In this document: positions 36,890 through 51,835 of the stretch, piece by piece
How positions within the stretch are numbered: position 1 is the stretch's first letter
How the letters are laid out: each line of letters opens with the position of its first letter
Source: Chlorocebus sabaeus
Taxonomy: Eukaryota > Chordata > Mammalia > Primates > Cercopithecidae
Length of the DNA stretch: 64,000 nt
Direction of reading: 5' to 3'
Assembly: GCF_047675955.1 (NCBI RefSeq)
Contig: NC_132909.1
Span: 40,971,931-41,035,930, forward strand
Translations under genes and position numbers: made by a program
Notes under the pieces: model-generated
What the model was told of the DNA's origin: nothing
The model's input: the letters and a program-made list of their open reading frames with translations, nothing else
Databases searched by the model: none

Positions 36890-37342
36890 CGTCAGGCCTC
36901 TGACCCAAATAAGCCATCATACCCCTGTAACCTGCACGTATACATCCAGATGGCCTAAAGTAACTGAAGAATCACAGAAGAAGTGCAATTTAAATGGCCT
37001 GTTCCTGCCTTAACTAATGACATTCCACCACAAAAGAAGTGAAAATGACTGGTCCTTGCCTTAACTGATGACATTACCTTGTGAAATTCCTTCTCCGGGC
37101 TCATCCTGGCTCAGAAATCTCCCCCACTGAGCACCTTGTGACCCCCACTCCTGCCCGCCAGAGAACAACCCCCCTTTGACTGTAATTTTCCTTCGCCTAC
37201 CCAGATCTTGTAAAACGGCTCCACTCCATCTCCCTTCGCTGACTCTTTTCGGACTCACTCTGCCTGCACCCAGGTGAAATAAACAGCCTTGTTGCTCACA
37301 CAAAGCCTGTTTGCTGATCTCTTCACAGGGATGCGAGTGAAA
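36890..37342 (+). mobile_element. LTR7-type (HERV-H) solo LTR
   Basis: CGTCAGGCCTCTGACCCAAA (the terminal TG is now CG) to TTCACAGGGATGCGAGTGAA, about 450 bp. AATAC lies on both sides (36885-36889 and 37343-37347). It is more diverged than the copy at 17862. Confidence 0.9.
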
Positions 37343-37618
37343 AATACTTTAAGACCTGAAACTACCCAAATTCTAAAGCATTGAAAAAACTCTTCTAGGC
37401 ATTGACTTAGGCAAAGAGTGCACGGCCAAGAACCCCAAAGCAAATGCAACAAAAACAAAGACAGATGGGACTTAAACAGTTCTCAAAAGAAGATATACAA
37501 ATGGCCAACAAACATAGAAAAAAAAAATACTGAACATCCCTAATGATTAACAATCAGGGAAATGCAAATCAAAACCACAATGTGATACCACCTTACTCTT
37601 GCAAGAATGACCATGAGT

Positions 37619-37940
37619 GGCCGCGCATGGTGGATCTTGCCTGTAATCCTAGCACTCTGGGAGACTGAGAAGGGTGAATCACCTGAGGTCAGGAGTTCCA
37701 GACCAGCCTGGCCAATGATAAAACCCTGCCTCTACTAAAAATATAAAAATTAGCAGGGCGCGACGGCATGTGTCTGTAATCCCTGGTACTGCGGAGTCTG
37801 AGGCTAGAGAATCGCTTGAACCACAGAGGCGGAGGTTGCAATGAGCTGAGATCACACCACTGCACTCCAGTGTGGGCAACAGAGCGAGACTCCATCTCAG
37901 AAACAAACAAGCAAGCAAGCAAACAAACAAACAAAAAAGA
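37619..37940 (+). mobile_element. Alu: Alu with (CAAA)/(CAAG) tail
   Basis: GGCCGCGCATGGTGGATCTT to AACAAGCAAGCAAGCAAACA. Confidence 0.92.
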
Positions 37941-37964
37941 CCATAATTAAAACATCAAAAAATA

Positions 37965-38065
37965 GGCCAGGCACGGTGACTCATGCCTGTAATCACCGCA
38001 AACTCCGTTTCAAAAAAAGAAAAAAAAAAAAAAGAAAAAAGAAAAGAAAAAAAAGAAATAGGGGA
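37965..38065 (+). mobile_element. Alu: Internally deleted mini-Alu
   Basis: GGCCAGGCACGGTGACTCAT and TGCCTGTAATC (Alu 5' end) pass directly to CAAACTCCGTTTCAAAAAA (Alu 3' end) and an A/G-rich tail. Nearly the whole Alu body is missing. Confidence 0.8.
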
Positions 38066-38145
38066 TAAAACCCCAAATATTGTATGTCCTCACTTAAGTG
38101 GGAGCGAAGCTGTGAAGATGCAAAGGCATGAAAATAATATAATGG

Positions 38146-38460
38146 GGCCGGGTGCGGTGGCTCACGACTGGAATCCCAGCACTTTGGGAGGCAAAGACGG
38201 GAGATCACCTGAGGTCAGGAGTTCAAGACCAGCCTGACCAACATGGAGAAACCTTGTCTCTACTAACAATACAAAATTAGCTAGGCATGTTGGGGCACGC
38301 CTGTAATCCCAGCTACTTGGGAAGGCTGAGGTAGGAGAAATCGCTTGAACCTGGGAGGCGGAGGTTGCGGTGAGCCGAGATCATGCCACTATACTCCAGC
38401 CTGGGCAACAAGAGCGAAACTCTGTCTCAAGAAATAAACAAACAAATGAATAAATAAATA
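38146..38460 (+). mobile_element. Alu: Alu
   Basis: GGCCGGGTGCGGTGGCTCAC to a (AAAT)n tail; AATAATATAATGG occurs before (38133-38145) and after it. Confidence 0.94.
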
Positions 38461-38529
38461 AATAATATAATGGACTCTGGGCACTCAGCGGGAAGGGTGG
38501 GAGAGGGGGTGAAGGATGAAAGACTACAC

Positions 38530-39131
38530 TGTTGTACCTGAGCGAGTTAGAGAAACGCCATAGTTTGAGACAAAGTTAAGAGTCCTTTATTAGCCGGCGA
38601 CCGAGAGAGGGCTAAGGCTGGAAATTCTCTAGGCCCCGAGGAGGGGGCTTGACTTTCTTTTATACTTAGGGTTAGGAAGGGGAGCGGGGAGCTCAGTTGC
38701 AACAATTCTACAGAAGTAAAAACATGTTAAAAAGTTAAAAAGACAGATGGTTACAGAGAAACAGTTTCCAGGCGCAGGGGCTCTAAATCTTTCATAAGAT
38801 GTTATATATGTGGGCTCTGCCGGTGGAAAACTCAAGGCTTTATGTTGTTATCTCTTCAGCAAAATCCTGGGAACTTCGTACATTGCTTGCTTCAGTACTT
38901 ATCAGTTAATTGGACTTTTTGATATGTTGAGTCTGCTTATACAAGTTAACTCCTTGAGGAAGGGGGTGGGTAAGGAGTCCTTGAGGCCTTGCAAATGATG
39001 GAGCCAAATGGAGTTCATCCGGCTTTTTCAGCTAAGGGAGAGCTTATTCATGTGGAAACAAGGCTAGGTGTTTAAGGAAGAAAGGGAGAGTTTAAAAACA
39101 AAGTTAGTGAAAAACAAGGTTAGGTATTACA
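38530..39131 (-). mobile_element. Unassigned solo LTR in the L1 3' UTR
   Basis: TGTTGTACCTGAGCGAGTTA to GGTTAGGTATTACA, 602 bp, with TG/CA ends. A 4-bp duplication ACAC lies at 38526-38529 and 39132-39135. The L1 3' end continues with AATGGGTACAGCG. GGCTAATAAAGGACTC on the minus strand (about 38585-38600) supplies a polyadenylation signal, so the LTR is reverse. A 4-bp duplication fits a gammaretrovirus-like (ERV1) integration. Family not recognised. Confidence 0.75.
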
Positions 39132-39313
39132 ACACAATGGGTACAGCGAACATTGCTTGGGAGATTGGTGCACCTAAATCTCAGAAATCACCACAAAAGA
39201 GCTTATTCATGTAACCAAATACTACCTATACCCCAAAACTATTGAAATATAATAATTTAAGACAAAAATAAAAATCCCCAAACTCCCATAAGTTTAAATT
39301 TATATGCTTTGGC

Positions 39314-39477
39314 TTTTTTTTTTTTTTTTTTTTTTTTAAGAAAGGGCTCACTCTGTCACCCAGCATGGAGTGCAGTGGCTTGATCAGGGCTCACTGTAGC
39401 CACAACCTCCTGGGCTCAGGCGATCCTCGTACTTCAACCCCTGAATAGCTGGTACTACAGGTTCCGGTCACCATGCT
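39314..39477 (-). mobile_element. Alu: Old Alu part (reverse)
   Basis: Poly-T, AAGAAAGGGCTCACTCTG, to TACAGGTTCCGGTCACCATG: reverse orientation, AluJ-like. It stops in the middle of the element and changes directly into a forward Alu. Confidence 0.8.
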
Positions 39478-39658
<181 letters not shown>

Positions 39659-39777
39659 TCACGTTAAAAAAAAAAAAAAGTCTATTAAATTAAAATATAA
39701 AAAGTCAAAAAGTGAGATTATAAAATATATATGAAAATCTAGGGTGTTCAAAAATGACAAGTTTGATAGATTTATAA

Positions 39778-40105
<328 letters not shown>

Positions 40106-40379
40106 TTCAGTATTGATAATACACTATAACTAAAGTAAAAATTGGTTTACTCTTGAACAAAAGTTTTATGTATTAACATGACAGTACAATACATTTGTTC
40201 ACATTTCGAATACATTTAAAAAGAGAGAGAGTAAAGTAGAGATAGAATTTTCCCATGCTCTGAGGTGGACCTGGCTCAGCTCAGGGAGGAAGCCCTGCCT
40301 GAAAAGGCTACAGCCTAGGGTGGCATTCTTTCTTCATTCAGCCCTGCCTCTGATCACATCTTCTGTCACTCAGGGCCTG

Positions 40380-40489
40380 AGGGGACGGGGCCTTAAACAT
40401 TATCCAATCAAGGACACTGGGCTTCGAACGTCCAATCAGGCACGCAGCTGGAGCGGACAGGGCGGTTTCCGGGGACGTAGGAACCCTAG
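40380..40489 (+). promoter_or_regulatory. Probable KRAB-ZNF promoter, GC-rich
   Basis: Upstream of exon 1 the sequence is CpG-rich and TATA-less. It has two CCAAT boxes (CCAAT at 40404-40408 and 40432-40436) and a GGGCGG GC box at 40460-40465, plus GGGGACGGGGCC at about 40381. This is the usual housekeeping-type promoter of this ZNF subfamily. Start site near 40490 is inferred from family exon length, not seen. Confidence 0.65.
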
Positions 40490-40634
40490 GCTTTCTCTGC
40501 AGCCGGAGGTCAAGGTCTCTTCCTTACTGCTGTGTATCCTCTGCTCCTAGAGGTCCAGATCTGCGGCCCTGTGACCTGCAGGTGTTGGGAGATCCACAAC
40601 TAAGTCGCCAGGACCCCCTGGAAGCCTAGAAATG
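40490..40634 (+). other. KRAB-ZNF exon 1 (5' UTR plus start codon)
   Basis: The 5' UTR text (GCAGCCGGAGGTCAAGGTCT, GTATCCTCTGCTCCTAGAGG, GGGAGATCCACAACTAAG) is that of ZNF91-subfamily first exons. It ends with CTGGAAGCCTAGAAATG followed by the donor GTGAGT at 40635. The exon start is approximate. In many relatives an upstream ATG begins a short extra N-terminus; here that position reads TCG (in frame with CCA GGA), so translation should begin at the ATG at the exon edge. The donor matches the consensus. Confidence 0.85.
40632..40634 (+). CDS. Start codon of KRAB zinc-finger protein (exon 1 coding part)
   Basis: The ATG is the last codon of exon 1, and splicing at GTGAGT joins it in phase 0 to exon 2 (60668), giving [19 protein letters not shown] at the N-terminus. 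The long open frame that begins here and runs into the intron (40632-40937) is not coding in the spliced message. Confidence rests on the match of exon edge, donor and phase with the KRAB exon 20 kb downstream. Confidence 0.8.
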
Positions 40635-41221
40635 GTGAGTGTGCCGGGTCCGATATCCCGAGAGAGTGGCAGGGGCTGGTTTGAACCGACGGGAAGTGGC
40701 TGTGGCGGGGCTCTGGTCTCCCCGCAGTTAGCTCCACATCTGCGCCCCAAGTTCTCCTTGCCTAGCTGGACCTCAGTCCCCTTCAGCCCTAAGATGGCGG
40801 CTGCGCCGACAGCCGGCCCCGGGCGTCCTGTCTCTTCCCTGCGCTGTAATTGTGCCCTGGCCTGGAGCCCTCTTGGGGCAGCTCTGCACCCGCAGCGCGG
40901 AGTCTCTCCCAGATGTGCAGGGACCATGGGAGGGTAGTCAGAGGAGAATCCTGACTCGGGGTGTGGGTTCATGAATGGGAAGAGCTTTGGTCCGTGAGGT
41001 TCCCAGTTCCTGTTTCCTCTTATTAAAAATTTATGGAAGTCACTGCAAAAATATTAAAGAATTTAATCAAAGAGTGATTCCAAAATTGTAGAGCACCCAG
41101 CTATGCATTGTAGTTTATGGCCTATTGAAGGGGTTTGACGGAAAGGGTTTTATAAGGTGCATAATGAAGAAAACTACATTCAATAATTGGTTAGGTACAG
41201 TTACCTAGTTTCTTGTTTTGT

Positions 41222-41526
41222 TTTATTATTATTATTTTTTGAGACCGAGTCTTCCCTCTGTCGCCCAGGCTGGAGTGCAGTGGCACGATCTTGGTTCACT
41301 GCAAGCTCCGCCTCCCGGGTTCACCCCATTCCCCTGGCCTTAGCCTTCCCATAGCTGGAACAACAGCCCCCTGCCACCACGCCCGGCTAATTTTTTTTTT
41401 ATATTTTTAGTACAGACGGGGTTTCACCTCGTTAGCCAGGATGGTCTCGATCTCCTGACCTCGTGATCCGCCCGCCTCGGCCTCGAAAAGTGCTGAGATT
41501 ATAGGCGTGAGCCACCGCGCCCGGCC
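41222..41526 (-). mobile_element. Alu: Alu
   Basis: GAGACCGAGTCTTCCCTCTG to GAGCCACCGCGCCCGGCC. Confidence 0.93.
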
Positions 41527-41665
41527 TTGTAGTTTCTTAATTTGTAACATCAAGATGGAAATTTCTTGGTTATGTAATCAGAGGTTAATTGGCAGTTCAT
41601 AGTGTGTTAAGCCTGAATGTTTTTCCCCCCAAAGTAGTAATTTACAAAAAATGTATTTGTATTAG

Positions 41666-41960
<295 letters not shown>

Positions 41961-41965
41961 TAGAT

Positions 41966-43984
<2,019 letters not shown>

Positions 43985-44282
43985 TTTTTTTTTTTTTTTT
44001 TTTTTAAAGACTGTTTTCCTCTGTCCCCCAGGCTGGAGTGCAGTGGTGCAATCTCACTGAAACCTCATTCCAAGTTCAAGTGATTCTCATGCCTCAGCCT
44101 CCCGAGTAGCTGGGACTACAGGTGTCCGCCACCATACCTGGCTACTTTTTGTATTTTTAGTAGAGCTGGGGGTTTGCCATGTTGACTAGGCTGTGTGAGT
44201 TCAAAATTCTGACCTCAAGTAATCTGCCCACCTTGGCCTCCCAAAGTGCTGGGACTGCAGGTGTGAGCCACTGTGCCCGACT
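43985..44282 (-). mobile_element. Alu: Alu (third of three, older)
   Basis: Poly-T, AAAGACTGTTTTCCTCTGTC, to GAGCCACTGTGCCCGAC. TGACCTCAG follows at 44282, matching TGACCTCAG just before the first of the three (about 43347). Confidence 0.9.
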
Positions 44283-44460
44283 GACCTCAGTTTTTTAACT
44301 GTACATTGCATTTTATTAGTAGGGCTTGAAAGGTAAGAAAATATTTACAAAGGATGTAAAAAAGGTGAGTTTCAAAAAAAATATATCTAATTATATATTT
44401 TATTTGTTGAAGTTCTCATTTACCTTTTTTTTTCTCAGTGAATTTAAGAGTTTTTTCAGG

Positions 44461-44755
44461 TTTTTTTTTTTTTGAGACAGAGTCTTGCTTTGTCACCCAG
44501 GCTGGAGTGCAGTGGTGGGATCTCAGTCACTGCAAGCTCTGCCTCCTGGGTTCATGGCGATCTCCTGTGTTAGCCTCCCAAGTAGCTGGGACTGCAGGTG
44601 CCCGCCACCACGCCCAGCTAATTTTTTTGTATTTTTAGTAGAGACAGGGTTTCACCGTGTTTACCAGGATGGTCTCAATCTCCTGACCTCATGATCTGCC
44701 TGCCTTAGCCTCCTAAAGTGCAGGGATTACAGGCACGAGCCACCGCGCCTGGCCC
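44461..44755 (-). mobile_element. Alu: AluY-type element
   Basis: GAGACAGAGTCTTGCTTTGT to GAGCCACCGCGCCTGGCC, in the intron. Confidence 0.93.
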
Positions 44756-46979
44756 TCAGGTATGTTTTTTTATTTCTGAGTGATTTCAAACAGAATTCCA
44801 TCTAGCTTTTAGAATGTTAGCTACCGAAGAAAAAAAAATCAAAATTTTTCTTCCATTTCGGCTATAGAGAATTAATATATTTCCACAAGAAAATGTGGTA
44901 GATAATTGGTGAGTTACATAGATTCGTGGAAACATCAGTTTTTTTGCAGTGAATTTGCAAAAATAAATATCTTTGTTCTATATCCTGTTATTTCAGTTTC
45001 TGAATTTAATGGTAAATTTTATGTGATGAAACTTGGTACCTCCTAGAAGTGTTCCCGTATAACTGTTTACCACATGATTTTTAATACAAACAGTAAAATA
45101 ATGCTTTATTGTAAAAAAAAAAAAATACATTTGCTTCTTTTACTGAGGTACAAAAGGTAAGCACCTTAAATTTTTCTTATATGGACACTTTTTGAATCAT
45201 TTTGCTGGATTTTTCACACTTAGTTTCAAAAACTAAGTGAATGACTGACATGGTAATTAAAGCTTGAGCCCCATGACTGCAAGCTGAGGTTAATTTTGAG
45301 CTGGCAAAAGGAGGTTATTAAAGGCCCAGTTAGTTCCTTCCGGAAAGCCTTTCCTGCAGATGTCCCAGCCTGCTCACCCCAGCGTTGGAAGAAGCCTCCA
45401 TAGTGAGAGAAGCTACAGAGCCCTGGAAAGCTGGGGCCCCACAGGCAGATGCAGTTAAGATTAGGATAGAAGGGGTTTGGGGGTCTTACTGAAGATAAAA
45501 TTGTTACTGTTTTGGGTCAGTTTCAAGAGGTTTTAAAATAAACCAGTTAGATGTACATTAAAAAGAAATAATTGAATTCCAAAGGAGTATTGCAACAGGA
45601 GGAAGCGCCAACTATATGATCTTTAAGGATTGCAAAGATTAGGTAGAAAAGGCCTTTTTTTCCTAGGGAAAAGCAAATAAGATTAGAAAGAAGGTGAGGG
45701 GAATGTTTAAATGAAGGGTGGAATACTCAGATTTTAGATCAGAGAATGTTTAGGAGTGTTCTTCAGACACTGAATCTGCAGTAGCATAAAATGAGGTTGT
45801 ATGGTGACTCAGACTGAGCATAGCTTAGATTTCAGGATCCTGTGGGAAGAAAATAAACTTAAGTTTGATTAAAAAGTATTTTATGTTGACCACTGAAGGC
45901 AAATTTAGCTGATTTTTTTAATGAGAAGAGGAAAATAGGCAGAGTGTCTTCCTGGCTGTGTAGTAGGTAAGTAAAGAGAGCACCATCTAAGTCATAATGG
46001 GAAGGGTGTGTCTTTTCGTAAAATGTTCCTGGAGAACACAGAGGATAGAGAATTTTATTAATCACAGCTGTTTATTATCTGTATGCTTCATCTTTTCCCA
46101 CCTCTTTCCTTGGTTCTATGCTTTTCTTCCATTTGACTTTTTGGGGTTTGTATATTTTATTTGAAGCCAGTGAATATAACTACAGTGTTCTGTTGCGTTC
46201 TATGAGTAGCTCTCTCAGATTATTGGATTTGAAAAAGGAGAGTCCCCAATTTTTAAACAGTAGGTCAGAAGCATAGATGAGCCTGTGGAGTTTGTGACTG
46301 ACATCTGCAGTGAGGACAACGTTGTGGGACTGAGCCCTGAATCAGGGTCTGTGCTGACTCTGGGTGGTGTCAGAATTCAAGTGTTAGACAATGAGTTGGT
46401 GTTGGAGAATTGTTGGTGTTCATCAAACTGCAGATTTGGTGCCAGAAGAAAGATAGCACAGACTCCTGGCCTGGAATGAAACTCTGGGTGTCTGGGAATG
46501 GGGAGGCTCTGCTCTCCTCTACACAGGCTGTCACACTGTCCTTTGTTCTTTAATTTCAGAATTCCTCCCAGGGTGACAGACGACTGAAAACTTAAAAGGA
46601 GATCTGATGACAAATCCCCTTTTCCACAGCTGCCAGCAGAGGATTTCCACCCACTCACAAACACCCACTAGACATTGATGTGTCCACACCCCTCTCAGGA
46701 CAAGGCACCACCCTCAGGAATTTTACCACAGCATTTTTGATCCTAGTGGTTTTTTTGGCCAGAAACCTACAAAAGTGTCTACGAGTCTCCTGGCATATCT
46801 CTATTTTCAGACACTGAATCTGCAGTAGCAACCTGTTTTCTCCACCAGCCTAGGGTTTGCAATCTTATCTGCCTGTATGGACCCAGAAATAAATCAGAGT
46901 ACAGCCCACCTGGGCCACTACCTGTAGCACAAACCAGTCCTTCTACCTGCCTTGTACTCTCTCCAATGCAGGGACTTGT
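44756..46979. other. Intronic sequence without recognised element
   Basis: Single-copy-looking intronic DNA. Open frames such as 46285-46479 or the antisense 46377-46664 carry no domain I recognise and have no splice or start context to support them. Confidence 0.55.
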
Positions 46980-47349
46980 TTTCTTTTAACTTTTATTTTT
47001 GGTTGGTTCAAGGGTACACGTGCAGCTTTGTCATACAGCTAAAATTGTGTCATGGGAGTTTGGTGTGCAGATTATTTTGTCACTGCAGTACTAGTCATGG
47101 CACCAAAAAGGTATTTTTTCTGACCCTTTTAGTCCTCCCACTCTTCACCCTCAACCAGGCCTCAGTGTCTTTTTCTCCTCTGTGTTCTTGTGTTATTATT
47201 TAGCTCTTACTTATAAATAATAACATGCATTTGGTTTTCTATTTCTGCATCAACTTTCTAAGAATAGTGATCTCCAGCTTCATCCATGTTGCTGCAAAGG
47301 ACATAATCTTGTTTTTGTATTTTTTCTATGGCCACACAGTATTTCATGA

Positions 47350-47674
<325 letters not shown>

Positions 47675-47699
47675 CATATTTTGTTTTTATTAAGTTTAT

Positions 47700-48022
47700 T
47701 AAGTTTTTAATTTTTTGTTATTTTTGGAGACAAGGTCTCACTCTTTTTCCCGGGCTGGAGTGCGGTGGTGTGATCTTGGCTCACTGAAACCTCAACCTCT
47801 CAGGCTCAAGAAATTCTCTTCTACCTAAGCTTCACAAGTAGCTAAGACTAAAGGCTTGTGCCACCATGCTTAGCTAATTTTTATTTTTGTACTTTTTTTT
47901 AATAGATGGGATTTTGCCATGTTGTCCATGCGGGTCTCAAACTCCTGAACTCAGGCAATCCATCTGGCTCAGCCCCCAGATTACAGTGCTGGATTACAGG
48001 CATGTGCCATCCTGCCCAACCA
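47700..48022 (-). mobile_element. Alu: Alu (old, AluJ-like)
   Basis: GGAGACAAGGTCTCACTCTT to CATGTGCCATCCTGCCCAAC; strongly diverged. Confidence 0.85.
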
Positions 48023-48419
48023 TACCATATTTTCTTTATCCAGTCTACCAGTGTGATAGGCATTTAGGTTGATTCCATGTCTTTGCTATTGAGAATAGCG
48101 CTGCAATGAATGTGATTGTGTCTTTATGATAGAATAATTTATATATTTTTAGGTATATACCCAGTTGTGAGGTTACTGGGTCAAATGGTAATTTTGTTTT
48201 TAGTTTAGTGAGGAATCACCACACTGCTTTTCACAAGGGTTGGATTATAATAATGGCCATTCTCACTGGTTTGAGATAATTTCTCATTGTGGTTTTCTTT
48301 TGCATTTCTCTAATGATTAGTGATGGGCCTTTTTATATGCTTGTTACCACATGTTTGTCTCCTTTTGAAGACAAACATCTTTTTCTTTTTTTTTTTTTTT
48401 GTCTTTTAAGTTAGTTTTT

Positions 48420-48770
48420 TTTTTCTTTTTTTTTTTTTGAGATTTTATTTATTTATTTATTTATTTATTTTTAAAATTTATTTATTATTATTAAACTTCA
48501 AGTTGTAGGGTACATGTGCACAACGTGCAGGTTTGCTACATATGTATACTTGTGCCATGTTGGTGTGCTGCACCCATCAACTCGTCATTTACATCAGGTA
48601 TAACTCCCAATGCAATCCCTCCCCCCTCCCCCCTCCCCCCTCCCCATGATAGGCCCCGGTGTGTGATGTTCCCCTTCCCGAGTTCAAGTGATCTCATTGT
48701 TCAGTTCCCACCTACGAGTGAGAACATGCGGTGTTTGGTTTTCTGTTCTTGTGATAGTTTGCTAAGAGTT
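48420..48770 (-). mobile_element. L1: Young L1 3' end nested in the older L1
   Basis: Poly-T/TTTA tail, AAACTTCAAGTTGTAGGGTA, CATGTGCACAACGTGCAGGT, to GTGATAGTTTGCTAAGAG. It is a 5'-truncated L1PA-type 3' UTR of about 300 bp. The older L1 reads on from TTTTTTTCTTGTAAACTTG at 48775. Confidence 0.85.
48617..48645 (-). repeat. G-rich tract of the L1 3' UTR (CCCCCT)n
   Basis: CCCTCCCCCCTCCCCCCTCC on the plus strand; the minus (L1 sense) strand has at least four runs of four or more G separated by A, a G-quadruplex-type sequence known from young L1 3' UTRs. Confidence 0.85.
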
Positions 48771-50269
48771 TTTTTTTTTTTCTTGTAAACTTGTTTTAGT
48801 TTTTTATGGATTCTGGGTACTAGACCTTTGTCAGAAGCATAGTTTGCAAATATTTTCTGTTATTTTGTAGGATGTCTCTTTTCAGTGTTGATAGTTTCCT
48901 TTGTTGTGAAAAAGTTTAATTAGGTCCCATTTGTCAATTTTTGCTTTTGGTGCAATTGCTTTTCATATCTTCGTCATGAAATCTTTTCCAGTTTCTATGT
49001 CTAGAATGGCACTTCTTACCTTCTAGGGTTTCTTTTTTATATATATTTTTAGGATTAACATGTAAGTCTTTCATTTACCTTGAGTTGGTTTTTTCACATG
49101 GTATTATAAAAGGGTCCAGTTTCAATCTGCTACATAGTGCTAGCTAGTTATTCTAGCACCATTTATTAAATAGGAAACTCTTCCCACATTCCTGTTCTCA
49201 CCTTTGTTGAATATCAGATGGTTTTAGGTGTGTGGCATTATTTCTGGGCTTCCTAGTCTGTCGCATTGGCCTATGAGTTTGTTTTTGTGCCAGTACCATG
49301 TTGCTTTGTGTAGTTTGAAGTCAGGTAATGTAATGCCTTCAACTTTGTTGTTTTTGCTTATGATTGCCTTGGCTATTCAGGCTCTTTTTTGGTTCCATGT
49401 GAATTTTAAAATAGTTTGTTTTTTTAGTTCTGTTAAAAAGATATTTTGGTTGTTTGATTAAGTTAGCATTAAATTTATTTAAGCAGTATGGTTGTTTTTA
49501 TGATAGTGATTTTTTTTATTCATGAGCATAAAGTGGTTTTCTATTTGTTTCTGTCATCTCTGGCTTCTTTAAGCATTGTTTTATAATTCTTGTCATAGAG
49601 ATCTTTTACCTCTTTGGCTATCTGTATTTCTAGATATGTTATTCTTTTCTTTGGCAGATGTGAATGGAATTGTGTTTTCAATTCAGATTTGGCCTGGATG
49701 TTCTTGATATATAGGGTTGCTACTAGTTTTTGTACATTTCTTCTGTATCCTGAGACTTTACTGAGGTTTGTCAGTTTAAAGAGCTTTTCTGCTGAGAGTA
49801 TATGGGTTTCCAGATGTAGAATCATGTTGTTTGCAAATAGGGATAGTTTGACTTTCTCTCTTTTTGTTTGGATGCCTTTTATTTTTATCTTTTGCCTGAT
49901 TGCTCTGGCTAAGACTTCCAATTTTATGTTGACTAGGAGTGTTGAGAGAAGGCATCTTTGTCTTGTGCCAGTTATCAAGAAGGAATGCTTCCAGGTTTTG
50001 TCCATTCAGTATGTACCTTCAATGCCTAGTTTGTTGAGGGTTTTTAACATGAAAAATGTTAAATTTTATTGAAAGCTTTTTGTGCATCTATTGAGATAAT
50101 CTTGTGGTTTCTCTCTTTAATTCTGTTTATGCAATGAATCACATTTATTGATTTGTGTGTGTTGAACAAATCTTGAATCCCCAAAAATAAACCGTAGTTT
50201 ATCACAGTGGGTTAGCTTTTTGATAAGCTGCTGGATTTGATTTGCCAGTAGTTTGTTGAAGATTTCTAG

Positions 50270-50582
<313 letters not shown>

Positions 50583-51835
50583 GTTTGTTGAAGATTTCTG
50601 CATCAATTTTCAGGGATATTGGCCTGAAGTTGCCTTTTTTTGTTTTATCTCTGTTAGGTTTTGATATCAGAATGATGCTGTTCTTACATAATGAGTTGCA
50701 GAGGAGTTTCTTCTTTTTAGTCTTTTGAAATTATTCTAGTAGAAATAATATCAGCTTCTATTTGTACATCTGGTAGAATTCAGCTGTGAATATGTCTGGT
50801 CCTGAGCTTCATTTAGTTGGTAGGCTATTTATTACTAATTCAATTTTTTGAGCTTATCTATGTATTTAGGGCTTTGATTTTTGTGTGTGTGTGTTCAGTC
50901 TTGGGAAGATGTATTTGTTCAAGAAGTTTTTCATTTCTTCTAGATTTTTGTTTGTTTATGTGCATAGCAGACTTCAGTATATTTTTGTGGGGTCAGTGGT
51001 AATGTCTCCTTTTGTCATTTCTGATTGTGTTTATTTGTATCTTCATTAATCTAGCTAGTAGTTTATTTACCTTTTTTAAAAATAGATTTAATACCTGGAT
51101 TTCTTGATATTTTGTAGTTTTTCATGTCTAAATCTTCTTCAGTTCAGATCTGATTTTGGTTATTTCTTGTCTTTTGCTAGCTTAGGGGCTGATTTGCTTT
51201 TATTGCTCTCAGTCTTTTATTTATGATGTCGGGTTGTTAAACTGAGATCTTTCTATAACTTTCTGATGTGAAGATTTAATTATATAAATGTTTCTTTTAA
51301 CACTGCCTTGGCTGTATTTCAGGGGTTCTGGTGTGTTGTGTTTTCGTTCTTATTTGTTTCAAAACACTTCTTGGTTTCTGCCTTAATTTCATTATTTACC
51401 AAGAAGTTATTCAAGTGTAGGCCATTTAATTTTATTTAATTATATAGTTTCCAATTGTTTTATTGGCGTTGAAACATAGTTTTCTTAAGCTGTAATCTAT
51501 GTGTGGTTTGTATCATTTTGGGATTTCTGAATTTGCTGAGAATTGTTTTGTTTCTGATCGTGTGGTCAGTTTTTGAGTATGTGCCATGTGGTGATGAGAA
51601 GAATGTGTTTTACGGTATTTTTAGATGAAGAGTTCTGTAGATGTCTATTAGGACTATTTATCTGGTCAAGTGCTGAGTTCAGGTCCTAATATTGTTGTTA
51701 ATTTTCTTCAATGATCTGTCCATCAGTGCCTGTGAGATGTAGTCTCCGATTATTACTGTGTCAGACTCTAAGTCTCTTCATAGGTCTCTAAGAACTTGCT
51801 TTATTCATGTGAACCCATGGATTTTTTTATAACAC

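Noticed and set aside
40547..40972. 141-codon minus-strand and 101-codon plus-strand frames over exon 1
   Set aside because: CpG-rich promoter DNA gives long chance frames; the plus frame crosses the clear donor at 40635.
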